Origin: Paracoccaceae bacterium
GTDB taxonomy: Bacteria; Pseudomonadota; Alphaproteobacteria; Rhodobacterales; Rhodobacteraceae
Length of the DNA: 64,000 nt
Assembly: GCA_020832445.1 (NCBI GenBank)
Contig: JAFIEO010000024.1
Location: 1-64,000 of the forward strand
Direction: 5' to 3'
This document shows, piece after piece, positions 24,567 to 33,209 of the stretch. Position 1 is the first letter of the stretch; each line of letters opens with the position of its first letter. Position numbers and translations under genes: made by a program. The notes below the pieces were generated by a model. It did no database searches. It saw only the letters and a list, made by a program, of their open reading frames with translations, and had not been told where the DNA came from.

Positions 24567-25709
24567 TCAGTCCTGGCCGGCAGCTATCAGAAGGGGGGTG
24601 TCTTGCACATCCAGCGGCAGCGCATGCTGGGCATGTTCAAACGGCAGCGCGATCACAGCCACCCCTTGATCAGGGCCGCAGTCCGGCATGGCCAATGACA
24701 ATTCCTTCAGCCCCGCTGTCTGCCCGCCATCGCTTTGCAGGACATAGGCCGACAGATCCTTTCCGCAGCTGCGGAAATCATGGGCGGCTTCCAGTTCCAC
24801 GCGCGACTGCCCCAACATGGCGACCGGCACAGAATAGATATGTGCCATCATCGCGTCGGGGCCATGGGTTTCGCCCAGACTGATGACAAAGGCTTCTTGC
24901 AGGTCAGGATCAAACGGACGGGATGCATGGATATGGCCGCTGGTCCCATAAGCCGCCCCTTGATGAAACGCGTGCAGGCTTAGGCCGAAATCCCCTGTCC
25001 ATTGGACGATGACACGGTGATGCAAACTGACATCAGGCACGGTGGCACTGGCCTGCAACAATGCGCCATCTTCAAGAATGGCATCGACACTGGCATCTTC
25101 GGCCAAGGCAGGAATATAGGCCGAGAATGCCCCGTCTTCATCGGTGTAGGCGCTGAACGCCAGATCGCCGTGACTGATGACAACGCGTTGCGATGCATTG
25201 CACGGGGCCGACAGGCGCATGTTCAGCAGGGCATCGACGCTTGCTTCCAGGGTGATGTTTGTCGTGCAATCGGCGTGATGTTCGTCATAATCATTCAGGC
25301 TTGCTTCGGCCAGCGCCAGTTCCGGACGAAAATCGGCATCGAGACGCAATGCAGTATCGCCGCGCAGGTCCGGCTCCAACGCGCCCAGCAGAAGCTCCGG
25401 CTTTGTACTGTCCGCGCTTTCGGTGGTGGGGCTTTCGGTCGTGGCGGTATCGATGTTCAGGGGCAGGTCGGGTTCAGCCGATGATGCGGCAGGCGTCGCG
25501 CCTTCATCCTTTGCGACCGACGATCCCGCCCCGATCAGGCTGGCGCCAACCACTGTGCCATTCGCGCTTTGAGGCGTGGATTGGGTCTGTGCCTGAGACT
25601 GGGGCTGGGGCTGCGATGGATCGCCGATGAATTCCTTGGCCGCGAATATGGACGCAGCGATACCGGCAATGGCAATGGCGGTTCCACGGATAATGATTTG
25701 ACTGTTCAT
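24567..25709 (-). CDS. membrane-anchored Rhodobacterales protein of unknown function
   Basis: A 380-residue protein. Its N-terminus has a signal-anchor (IIIRGTAIAIAGIAASIFAAKEF), followed by a low-complexity Gln/Pro/Ser-rich linker of about 100 residues. The C-terminal half has conserved Cys near the segments CTTNITLEASVDALLNM, SAPCNASQRVVISHGDLAFSAYT and HRVIVQWTGDFGLSLHAFHQGA, and a last pair in FRSCGKDLSAYVLQ and MPDCGPDQ. I recall that similar proteins in Roseobacter relatives are annotated as translocase, but no function is known. The Cys could form two periplasmic disulfides. GGAG lies 6 nt before ATG 25709. It converges with radC. Confidence 0.6.
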   Translation of the reverse strand: MNSQIIIRGTAIAIAGIAASIFAAKEFIGDPSQPQPQSQAQTQSTPQSANGTVVGASLIGAGSSVAKDEGATPAASSAEPDLPLNIDTATTESPTTESADSTKPELLLGALEPDLRGDTALRLDADFRPELALAEASLNDYDEHHADCTTNITLEASVDALLNMRLSAPCNASQRVVISHGDLAFSAYTDEDGAFSAYIPALAEDASVDAILEDGALLQASATVPDVSLHHRVIVQWTGDFGLSLHAFHQGAAYGTSGHIHASRPFDPDLQEAFVISLGETHGPDAMMAHIYSVPVAMLGQSRVELEAAHDFRSCGKDLSAYVLQSDGGQTAGLKELSLAMPDCGPDQGVAVIALPFEHAQHALPLDVQDTPLLIAAGQD

Positions 25710-25837
25710 GACATGCTCCAGACACAAGTACTCTGCCCGTCAGATGACAGCAGAATCTGGCTGTAATTGGGCCAAAGAATGTCGATTACGTCAGATTGTA
25801 GACAGTCAGGCGCGGCCAAACCAAGCAACCGGAATGG

Positions 25838-28510
25838 TCAGCCCGCGCCCAGTTTCTTCCATGTCTGCGCGGCGAACTTGTCCAACTCCAGCACCAACAG
25901 TAATGCGGCGCCCGCCAGCGTGCATTGCGCAACCTGCCACGCGCTAAGGGCGACCGTGTCAAACAGGGCCTGCATGAAGGGCAGATAGGTGAAGCCGGCT
26001 TGCAGGACCACGACCAGCGCGACCGCAATCAGCACAGCCGGTGTGCCCTTGACCCCTTCCCATGAAATCGATCCCCCTTGCCGGTAGCGCACGGAAAACA
26101 GGTAGAACACTTCCATGGCGACAAGCGTGTTCAGCGCCATGGTGCGGGCTTCATCAAGACCTGCTCCCTGCGCCTGTGCCAGACCGAACTGGCCGAAGAT
26201 GCCCATAGCAAACAAGCCCGACACCAGAAACACGCGCCACAGGATGAAGCGGGACATGATGGGCGCATTGGCCGCGCGCGGGGGCTGGCGCATAATGCCT
26301 GCCTCGGCGCGTTCAAAGGCCAGCGACATGGCCAGCGCCACCGAACTGACCATATTGACCCACAGAATTTGCAGCGGCGTGATGGGCAGCATCAGCCCGA
26401 ACAACACGGCTATGATCAGGGAAATCGACTCTCCCCCGTTTACAGGCAGCAAGAAGGTGATCACCTTCTTCAGGTTCGCATAGACCGCGCGCCCCTGTTT
26501 CACCGCTTCCGCGATAGAGGCGAAATTGTCATCCGCCAGCACAAAATCAGATGCTTCGCGCGCGGCCTCGGACCCTTTTTTACCCATCGCGATGCCAGCA
26601 TCGGCACGTTTCAGGGCGGGCGCATCATTCACCCCGTCGCCGGTCATGGCCACAACTGCACCGCGCGCCTGAAGGGCCTGCACCAGTCGCAATTTATGTT
26701 CCGGGCTGGTGCGCGCGAATATGTCGGTGCGGCGAATTGCAGCTTCCAGTGTGGTATCATCCATCTGGTCGATTTCCGCGCCGGTCAGGGGGGTATCAGT
26801 CTGCTTCAGGCCGATCTGGCGGCCAATGGCTGCGGCAGTGCCCGCATGGTCGCCCGTGATCATCTTGACGGAAATTCCGGCGCTGTGGCATTCGGCGACG
26901 GCGGCAATCGCTTCTTCGCGTGGCGGGTCGATCAGGCCTGTAAGCCCCACCAGCACAAGCCCCTTCGCCACCGTGTCATGTGTCAGATCATCCCCGTCAT
27001 GGGCCATTTGCGCCAGTGCCAGAACACGCTGGCCGTCATTGGCTATAGAAAGGGCCGCATCATTCCAGTAGCTGCGATCCAGCGGTTGCGCGCCGTCCGG
27101 TCCCAGTTGCTGGGCACAATGCGCAATCACCTGTTCGGGCGCGCCCTTCAGCAGGATCAGTCCGCCCTGCAATACCGCCATATAGCGGTAGCGCGCATCA
27201 AACGGAATGCTGGCGCGGGGCTTTGGGCGTTGGTCAGGGTCGCGCCCCGCACGCGCAGCAAAGGCCAGCAGCGCGCCTTCCATCGGGTCCCCCTCGACGC
27301 GCCAGCCCTTGTCATCGTGCACCAATGCGGCGGTGTTGCACAATGCAGCGATCCTTGCCATGGCGTCCAGCGTGGCGCGGTCGCCGCCCTCGACATGGCC
27401 TTCGGGGGAATACCCCTCGCCGGTGACCTTTAGGGTGTCGGCTGCGGTGACAACCGATGCCACCATCATTTCATTGCGTGTCAGCGTGCCGGTCTTGTCT
27501 GAACAGATCGTCGATACCGCGCCCAGTGTCTCGATAATCGGCAAGCGGCGGATAATGGCGTTGCGCCGCGCCATGGTCTGCACGCCGATGGCCAGTGTCA
27601 CAGTCAGTACCGCTGGCAAGCCTTCGGGGATCGCGGCGACAAACAGGCCCACAACGATCATGAACGCTTCGGCAAAGGGCATGTCGCGGAAGGTCAGCGT
27701 GAAGCCCAATATCACTGCCGACAGCGCCATGATGAACCCTGTCAGATATTTGGCAAACACTTCCATCTGGCGGATAAGCGGGGTTTTCAGGGTCTGGACC
27801 TGCGACATCATGGTGCTGATGCGTCCGATTTCCGTACCATCGGCGGTTGCGGTGACAACCCCTGTTGCGGTGCCTTCGGCAACCATGGTCCCGCTGAACG
27901 CCATGGTCTTGCGGTCCCCCAGATCGGCCGCTGCATCCACAGGCGTGACGGATTTGCGCACCGGCACGGATTCCCCTGTCAGAATGGCTTCTTCCACCGA
28001 CAGCCCAGCCACATCCAGCAACCGCAGATCAGCGGGCACTTTGTCGCCCGCTTCCAGCAAAACAATGTCCCCCGGAACCAGATCAGCGCCGGAAATGGCC
28101 TGTCGTTTGCCCGCGCGTATGACATTTGCCTTGGGCGCCAGCATATCGCGCAAGGCATCCAGCGCGGCCTCGGCACGGCCTTCCTGCACAAAACCGATGA
28201 CCGCGTTGATGATGACCACTGCCATGATCACGCCCGTATCGATCCAGTGGCCCAAAGCTGCCGTTATCAGGGCCGCGCCCACCAGCACCAGAATCAACAG
28301 GTTGTTGAACTGCCGCGCAAGGCGCATCAGCGGGCCGGGGCGGGGGGCATCTGGCAACCTGTTGGGGCCATGAGTTTCCAGCTTTTGGCGTATCTGATCC
28401 GCGTCCAGCCCGTCGGGCTGGCTGTCAAGCTGGGTCAGAACGTCCTCGGCGGGGGTGGCCCAAGGGGTGCCGTGATCGCGCATGATGGTGTTTTCCTGTG
28501 CTCTGGTCAT
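25838..28510 (-). CDS. cation-transporting P-type ATPase (P2-type)
   Basis: An 890-residue pump with cation_ATPase_N, E1-E2, HAD and C-terminal domains in order. Motifs seen: LTGESVPV, the P-loop-like AAIPEGLPAVLT, the phosphorylation site CSDKTGTLT, and TGDGVNDAPALK. M4 has PEGL as in calcium pumps and M5 has NGGE. M6 reads NMVSSVALAMSLAFE, without the Thr-Asp pair of calcium pumps. So calcium, sodium or another cation cannot be chosen from sequence. It stands alone, divergent from a LuxR-type regulator 178 nt away. The start is the ATG at 28510; one 27 nt further in is also possible. Confidence 0.88.
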   Translation of the reverse strand: MTRAQENTIMRDHGTPWATPAEDVLTQLDSQPDGLDADQIRQKLETHGPNRLPDAPRPGPLMRLARQFNNLLILVLVGAALITAALGHWIDTGVIMAVVIINAVIGFVQEGRAEAALDALRDMLAPKANVIRAGKRQAISGADLVPGDIVLLEAGDKVPADLRLLDVAGLSVEEAILTGESVPVRKSVTPVDAAADLGDRKTMAFSGTMVAEGTATGVVTATADGTEIGRISTMMSQVQTLKTPLIRQMEVFAKYLTGFIMALSAVILGFTLTFRDMPFAEAFMIVVGLFVAAIPEGLPAVLTVTLAIGVQTMARRNAIIRRLPIIETLGAVSTICSDKTGTLTRNEMMVASVVTAADTLKVTGEGYSPEGHVEGGDRATLDAMARIAALCNTAALVHDDKGWRVEGDPMEGALLAFAARAGRDPDQRPKPRASIPFDARYRYMAVLQGGLILLKGAPEQVIAHCAQQLGPDGAQPLDRSYWNDAALSIANDGQRVLALAQMAHDGDDLTHDTVAKGLVLVGLTGLIDPPREEAIAAVAECHSAGISVKMITGDHAGTAAAIGRQIGLKQTDTPLTGAEIDQMDDTTLEAAIRRTDIFARTSPEHKLRLVQALQARGAVVAMTGDGVNDAPALKRADAGIAMGKKGSEAAREASDFVLADDNFASIAEAVKQGRAVYANLKKVITFLLPVNGGESISLIIAVLFGLMLPITPLQILWVNMVSSVALAMSLAFERAEAGIMRQPPRAANAPIMSRFILWRVFLVSGLFAMGIFGQFGLAQAQGAGLDEARTMALNTLVAMEVFYLFSVRYRQGGSISWEGVKGTPAVLIAVALVVVLQAGFTYLPFMQALFDTVALSAWQVAQCTLAGAALLLVLELDKFAAQTWKKLGAG

Positions 28511-28688
28511 TGCTGTGCTTCTATCAGGTTAGGCTGGCTTTCGAATTGATCCTGCGCAACCCCGTGATTGGCAGGTGCGGCATGATATGGATCGACATGC
28601 CGTAAGATCGGGCTTAGCATGACCGAACCTGCCAAATGGGAGGGTGCGCTTTCGCGGGCATTGACGCAAATTAAGCCAAGGGCCATTC

Positions 28689-29651
28689 ATGCTGGAACCG
28701 GAAGAGTCCACGCTGTTGCTAAGACTGGGTGATGTGGCATCCCAGCTTCTGGACTGGCCGGTTTTCCTGCGCGATTTTGCTACGCTTTTCCAGACAGACG
28801 CCGCGCAGTTGTTTGTGCCGCAGCACATTTGGGGCTGGGACAGGACTGGCGCGGCGCAATCGCATGCCACCCCATTGCCCCTGCTGTTTTCGCGGCTGCG
28901 CGCGGGCCGTGTCTATTCGGGCGAAGAATTGCGCGACCGTGCCCTGGCACAGGATATGCGGTGGCTGGGGGCAGATAATCGTGCGATTGGCCTGAATTGC
29001 AGGCATGGCCCTGCCTGTCTGGTCCTGCGCCGCGACAAGGGCGCGTTTCGGGCCGCTGATGGCGCACGGCTGGCCGCTCTTGCGCCGCATGTGGCGCAAG
29101 CGCTGGATCAATGGCACGCCACGCAGGCAATCACCGCGCGGCTGCACCGGATGCAGGATCTGGCGCGCCGGATTGGCGTTGGTGGGATCGTGCTGGATAT
29201 GAGCAAGCCCGCAATCGTGACTTTGGACACGGTCGCGGCCAGCCTGCTTGCAGATCACGGGCTGGACGCGCGTGCAGTGCTTGACACTGCCAAACCGCAG
29301 GCTGCGCCTGCCTTGCACACACTTTCTGCGGGGCTTGAGATGCTGGTTTTGTCCCAAACATCCGGACAGGGACTGATGCCGGGGCAGGTGGTGGCCTATT
29401 TGCGCCGGACAGATGCCCCGCTACCCGACCCTGTTTTTATTGCCGCAGCCCTTGGTATTTCCCGCGCCGAGGCGCGCCTTGCCCGCGCGATGGGCGAAGG
29501 CGCATCGCTAAGTGCGGCTGCCGCGCGGCTGGGCCTGACTGTGGAAACCGCGCGCAATTATTCCAAGCGTATCTATGCCCGCACCGGATTGCGCGGGCAG
29601 GCGGCATTGGTGCGGTATCTGTGGTGCAGTGCCTTGATGCTCGCGCGCTGA
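28689..29651 (+). CDS. LuxR-family helix-turn-helix regulator, orphan
   Basis: A 320-residue regulator with a C-terminal LuxR/GerE helix-turn-helix (LSAAAARLGLTVETARNYSKRIYARTGLRG, near residues 276-306). The N-terminal region, with GVGGIVLDMSKPAIVTLD, has no receiver or recognisable autoinducer-binding sequence; it resembles GAF/PAS-like sensors only weakly. No adjacent luxI gene is present. It starts divergently from the P-type ATPase. The target is unknown. Confidence 0.75.
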   Translation: MLEPEESTLLLRLGDVASQLLDWPVFLRDFATLFQTDAAQLFVPQHIWGWDRTGAAQSHATPLPLLFSRLRAGRVYSGEELRDRALAQDMRWLGADNRAIGLNCRHGPACLVLRRDKGAFRAADGARLAALAPHVAQALDQWHATQAITARLHRMQDLARRIGVGGIVLDMSKPAIVTLDTVAASLLADHGLDARAVLDTAKPQAAPALHTLSAGLEMLVLSQTSGQGLMPGQVVAYLRRTDAPLPDPVFIAAALGISRAEARLARAMGEGASLSAAAARLGLTVETARNYSKRIYARTGLRGQAALVRYLWCSALMLAR

Positions 29652-29799
29652 TCAGGGGCGCGCGCGTGCAACAGAAAGATTGTGCCATAAGCGACGAGGC
29701 GTTAAGACTTGTGGGATAAGATGTTTCAGCAATCCTGATGTGCCCGAGCAGAAGGCGCGCGGGGCATTATATGGCGGGCAAGGAATAGGGCGGATCGGA

Positions 29800-30570
29800 A
29801 TGACAGAAGCAATGTCGCGGCGTGAAATCGAAGATGTCTTGTCATCAATCCGCAGATTGGTCTCGCAAGATCAACCCCGACAGGAACATACGGCCCCCGA
29901 ACATAACGGCAGTGCGGCACCTGGCAAGCTGATCCTGACATCGGAATTGCGCGTGTCTGACGATCCGGCTGAACCGGAATCCGATTTACCTGCTGGCAGT
30001 GATGATGCGCAAAACGGCGAATCTAACGGTGCGCAGGACGCTTTGATCCCGAATGCGGAAACAGATGATGCGGCGGGCGATAGCGGGCCCGCAGGCCCGA
30101 CTGCGACAGATGACACGCCCAGTGCAATTCACATGCTGCGCGCGATGAACCAGCGCGATTCGGACCAGAAAACTGCCACCGCCGCTGTGGACGATGCGGC
30201 CCGGCCGGACAGTTCGGCGTTGCCGGCCGATGCAGATGGCGATCTTGTGCTTGAAGCCACATTGGCGCGGCTTGAACGTGTTTTGTCAGAACAGAAAACG
30301 CAATCCCACGCGGACGGTGACCACCCGCATTCCGTGACGCCGGACACATTGCAGCCCGCGCCCGATGCACATGCGGGCGATCTGACAGATCCGCAGCAGA
30401 CGGCCGCATCATCAGATGATCCGGTGATAGATGAAGCGATGCTGTATCAGATCGTCGCCAATATCGTGCGTCAGGAATTGCAGGGCGAACTGGGCGAACG
30501 GATCACGCGCAATATCCGCAAACTGGTGCGTGCCGAAGTGGCACGCGAATTGCAGTTGCGCAAGTCCTAG
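29800..30570 (+). CDS. acidic conserved protein with C-terminal helical domain
   Basis: A 256-residue protein: a short N-terminal conserved helix (TEAMSRREIEDVLSSIRRLVSQD), a long Asp/Ala/Pro-rich linker with no fold, and a C-terminal conserved segment (DEAMLYQIVANIVRQELQ then ERITRNIRKLVRAEVARELQ). The terminal helices look like a PopZ-type oligomerisation end in layout, but no homology is claimed. ATG at 29800 matches the conserved start. It is not operonic. Function unknown; restricted, as I recall, to Rhodobacteraceae. Confidence 0.55.
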   Translation: MTEAMSRREIEDVLSSIRRLVSQDQPRQEHTAPEHNGSAAPGKLILTSELRVSDDPAEPESDLPAGSDDAQNGESNGAQDALIPNAETDDAAGDSGPAGPTATDDTPSAIHMLRAMNQRDSDQKTATAAVDDAARPDSSALPADADGDLVLEATLARLERVLSEQKTQSHADGDHPHSVTPDTLQPAPDAHAGDLTDPQQTAASSDDPVIDEAMLYQIVANIVRQELQGELGERITRNIRKLVRAEVARELQLRKS

Positions 30571-30621
30571 GGCGGGTTGCGGGACCGCGAATATGGCCTG
30601 AAGCTGCCCTTCACACTGGGA

Positions 30622-30800
30622 CTAAGCCCGCGCCATCGGTGGGCCGGGGTCTGCCGATCCGACATTGTAAGAATGCACTGTATACAGGCTGCATACTCCT
30701 GAGATCAAAGGCTTGGACTGTCATCAGCCAAATCGGCAGGCCGCGGGACGGCCAGACCGATGGCGCGGCGGGCTTCGCCCTTGTTTCCGCGCCTTGGGGA
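30622..30800 (-). repeat. dispersed intergenic repeat, copy B
   Basis: Reverse complement of the repeat at 18817-18995, sharing CCGCGCCATCGG, GGCCGTCCCGCGGCCTGCCGA, GGAGTATGC and GTCGGATCGGCA in the same order. The gap 30571-30881 is mostly filled by it. No gene is seen; the short ORF starting MGRGLPIR in both copies is a by-product of the repeat. Confidence 0.7.
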
Positions 30801-30881
30801 ACCCCAACCTCCCCTTCAGGCCACAATCACCCCAACCAGACTGCCTCAGCCGAACCAACACAGCCAAGCCCATCAGTTTTG

Positions 30882-31346
30882 TCAGGCATCATCTTCCAGC
30901 AGGTGATCTTCCCAGTCGTCCAGCGGGATCTGGGCTTCTGACACAGTGCGGTCCTGCATGGAAATGCCTGCCGCATGCACCGAATGTGCATCGCCCGTGA
31001 TCAGCGGGTGCCATTGGGGCAGCTTGCGCCCCTCATGAAGCCGCCGGTAGGCACAGGTTGCGGGCATCCAATATGCGATATCTTTCAGGGTATCTGGTGT
31101 CAGCACAACGCATTCCGGCACGATTTGCTTGCGGATCTCATAGTTTCCGCACCGGCATGTGCTGTCGTCAAACAGGCGGCAGGCCACGCGGGTGAAGACC
31201 AGTTCTTCTGTGTCAATATCTTCCAGCTTGTTCAGGCAGCATCTGCCACAGCCATCGCACAGGGCTTCCCATTCTTGCGGGGTCATCTTGTTCAGGGGCA
31301 CAGTGTCCCAGAAACGGGGGCGCATTTCATCACTCATTCGGGGCAT
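30882..31346 (-). CDS. YcgN family cysteine-cluster protein (UPF0260)
   Basis: A 154-residue protein with conserved Cys clusters CDGCGRCCLNK, ACRLFDDSTCRCGNY and an ATCAYR motif, followed by a C-terminal HP-HxG region (WHPLITGDAHSVHAAGIS). UPF0260 members likely bind an iron-sulfur or zinc centre; no reaction is known. The start may be the ATG at 31346 or 31337 (MSDEM), which suits the family N-terminus; neither has a strong ribosome binding site. It is not clearly operonic. Confidence 0.8.
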   Translation of the reverse strand: MPRMSDEMRPRFWDTVPLNKMTPQEWEALCDGCGRCCLNKLEDIDTEELVFTRVACRLFDDSTCRCGNYEIRKQIVPECVVLTPDTLKDIAYWMPATCAYRRLHEGRKLPQWHPLITGDAHSVHAAGISMQDRTVSEAQIPLDDWEDHLLEDDA

Positions 31347-31401
31347 GTAAGGCGCCAGCAGGCCAAGGGAAAGGTGAAATTCCCGTGCGGGGCCGAATTC
31401 G

Positions 31402-32778
31402 TTACGTCTGGCGCAGCAGTTTTCCGGGGTTCATAATGCCTTGCGGGTCCAGTGCCGCTTTCACACTGGCCATCACGTCCCAGCCTGCACCATGTTCGGC
31501 GTCCATGTATTTCAGTTTGCCCATGCCAATGCCATGTTCCCCGCTGACCGTGCCGCCCAGCCGCAACGCGCGTTCGGCCATTGCATGGGCCAGCGCATGC
31601 GCCTTGGCAATCTGCGCGGGGTCATCCCGGTCAGGCAGCAGCAGGGCATGAAAATTCCCGTCGCCCACATGGCCCAGAATTGGCCCCGGCAGGCCGGAAT
31701 TTGCAATATCGTCGGCGGTTTCGCGGACGGCCTGCGCCAGTTTGGAAATCGGCACACAGACATCCGTGGTGATCGCACATGCATTGGGCCATGCCGCGCG
31801 CGCGGTGTAATAGGCGTTGTGGCGCATTTTCCACAGGCGGTTGCGGTCCTCAGGCCGGTCTGCCCATTGAAAGGCGCTGCCGCCCATATCAGCAACAATT
31901 TCGCCAAAGCTTTCGGCCTGTTCGCGGGTGCTTTGGGACGAGCCGTGGAATTCCACCATCAGATGCGGCTTTTGCGGCATATCGGTGCCGTTCTGCGCAT
32001 TGAACAGCCGCACGAATGTTGCGTCGATGAATTCGATGCGCGCCATTGGAATGCCGGACTGGATGGTCAGAATAACCGTCTGCGTGGCGGATTCCATGTC
32101 GTCGAACGCACAGACCGCCGCAGATATGGCGTCCGGCTGGCCCCGCAGGCGCAAGGTCAGTTCGGTGATCAGCCCAAGCGTGCCTTCGGCGCCCACAAAC
32201 AACCCAGTCAGATCATACCCTGTCGAGGATTTGGGCGCGCGGGTGCCGGTGCGCAGGGTGCGGCCATCGGCCAGCACCGCTTCCAGCGCCAGAACATTGT
32301 CGCGCATCGTGCCATAGCGCACGGCGGTCGTGCCCGATGCCCGCGTTGACGCCATCCCCCCGATCGAGGCGTTGGCACCCGGGTCCACCGGGAAAAACAG
32401 CCCCGTTGCGCGCAAATCCTCGTTCAGCTGCTCGCGCGTGACGCCGGGCTGGACAACGGCCAGCATGTCGTCAGCACAGATGTGCAGCACACGGTTCATG
32501 CGGCTGAAATCAACGGTAATCCCGCCCCGTGGGGCCAGCGCATGCCCTTCCAGCGACGTGCCCGCGCCCCAGCCGATAACCGGCATGCGGTGTTCGGCGC
32601 ATATGGCCACAATGCCAGCGACATCAGCGGTGGTTTCGGGATAGGCCACGCCATCGGGCGGCATATCGGCGAAATGCGATTCCGATTGCCCGTACAGCGC
32701 CCTGTCCGACGCGCCGGTGGTAAACCTGTCGCCCAGCAGCGCATTCAGGGCATCAAACGCGGCTTGCATGGGGGTCAC
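31402..32778 (-). CDS. FAD-binding D-lactate/glycolate dehydrogenase-like oxidoreductase
   Basis: A 458-residue FAD-linked oxidoreductase. The FAD-binding_4 motif VIGWGAGTSLEGHALAPRGG is near residue 70, with VDPGANASIGGMASTRASGT and GYDLTGLFVGAEGTLGLI. The C-terminal FAD-oxidase_C part ends with LGHVGDGNFH and SGEHGIGMGK. It would oxidise a 2-hydroxy acid such as D-lactate, passing electrons to the respiratory chain or cytochrome. It starts inside the 3-prime end of the DUF427 gene as ATGA, so the two are translationally coupled. The exact substrate is unknown. Confidence 0.8.
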   Translation of the reverse strand: MTPMQAAFDALNALLGDRFTTGASDRALYGQSESHFADMPPDGVAYPETTADVAGIVAICAEHRMPVIGWGAGTSLEGHALAPRGGITVDFSRMNRVLHICADDMLAVVQPGVTREQLNEDLRATGLFFPVDPGANASIGGMASTRASGTTAVRYGTMRDNVLALEAVLADGRTLRTGTRAPKSSTGYDLTGLFVGAEGTLGLITELTLRLRGQPDAISAAVCAFDDMESATQTVILTIQSGIPMARIEFIDATFVRLFNAQNGTDMPQKPHLMVEFHGSSQSTREQAESFGEIVADMGGSAFQWADRPEDRNRLWKMRHNAYYTARAAWPNACAITTDVCVPISKLAQAVRETADDIANSGLPGPILGHVGDGNFHALLLPDRDDPAQIAKAHALAHAMAERALRLGGTVSGEHGIGMGKLKYMDAEHGAGWDVMASVKAALDPQGIMNPGKLLRQT

Positions 32779-33116
32779 ACCCGTTCGACAGTGACTTTTC
32801 CTGCATCAAAGGCCAGATACCCCTGCACCTGGGCTGCCGCTTCACTTGGCGCGGTCAGGCTGTAGGCTGCGTTTTGCAACAGCCCTTCGGGGCTGGAAAT
32901 ATGGTAGAATTCGCCTGCGCCGCGATCATCGCAGATCAGCGTCCGGTCTGAGGGTTCCAGAACCGCTGCGGCAATATCTTCGCGTGGGAAATAGATGACA
33001 AAAGGGTAGTCACGCTGGATAAGTTCCAGCGCCGCGTTGCTTTCCCCGATCACGGCCCCATTGGCGCGCACCACCCATGTTCCTTCGGCGGGATATATCT
33101 TCAAATGCCGCATCAT
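32775..33116 (-). CDS. DUF427 domain protein
   Basis: A 113-residue single-domain protein. The DUF427 pattern is clear: GTWVVRANGAVIGESNAALELIQ, DYPFVIYFPREDIAAAVLE, and LAFDAGKVTVE. A nucleotidyltransferase-like fold has been suggested for this domain; no function is known. It is coupled to the following FAD-linked dehydrogenase through a 4-nt overlap, hinting at a shared pathway. Confidence 0.85.
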   Translation of the reverse strand: MMRHLKIYPAEGTWVVRANGAVIGESNAALELIQRDYPFVIYFPREDIAAAVLEPSDRTLICDDRGAGEFYHISSPEGLLQNAAYSLTAPSEAAAQVQGYLAFDAGKVTVERV

Positions 33117-33209
33117 GCTGTTTGTGTCCTTGCTGTTTTCCCTGTCGCGCGCACTATCGCAGTGTTTGGCCTGAAGGCAAAGTGCGCAAATTGTCCGCGG
33201 ATATTCGTA

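Noticed and set aside
26078-27433. 451-codon ORF antisense to the P-type ATPase
   Set aside because: The translation is a His/Gln-rich shadow of the ATPase gene without any motif.
30639-30941. Short ORF starting MGRGLPIR in the 30.6-kb repeat
   Set aside because: The same N-terminus appears in the other repeat copy in an unrelated frame extension, so it reflects the repeat and not a gene.
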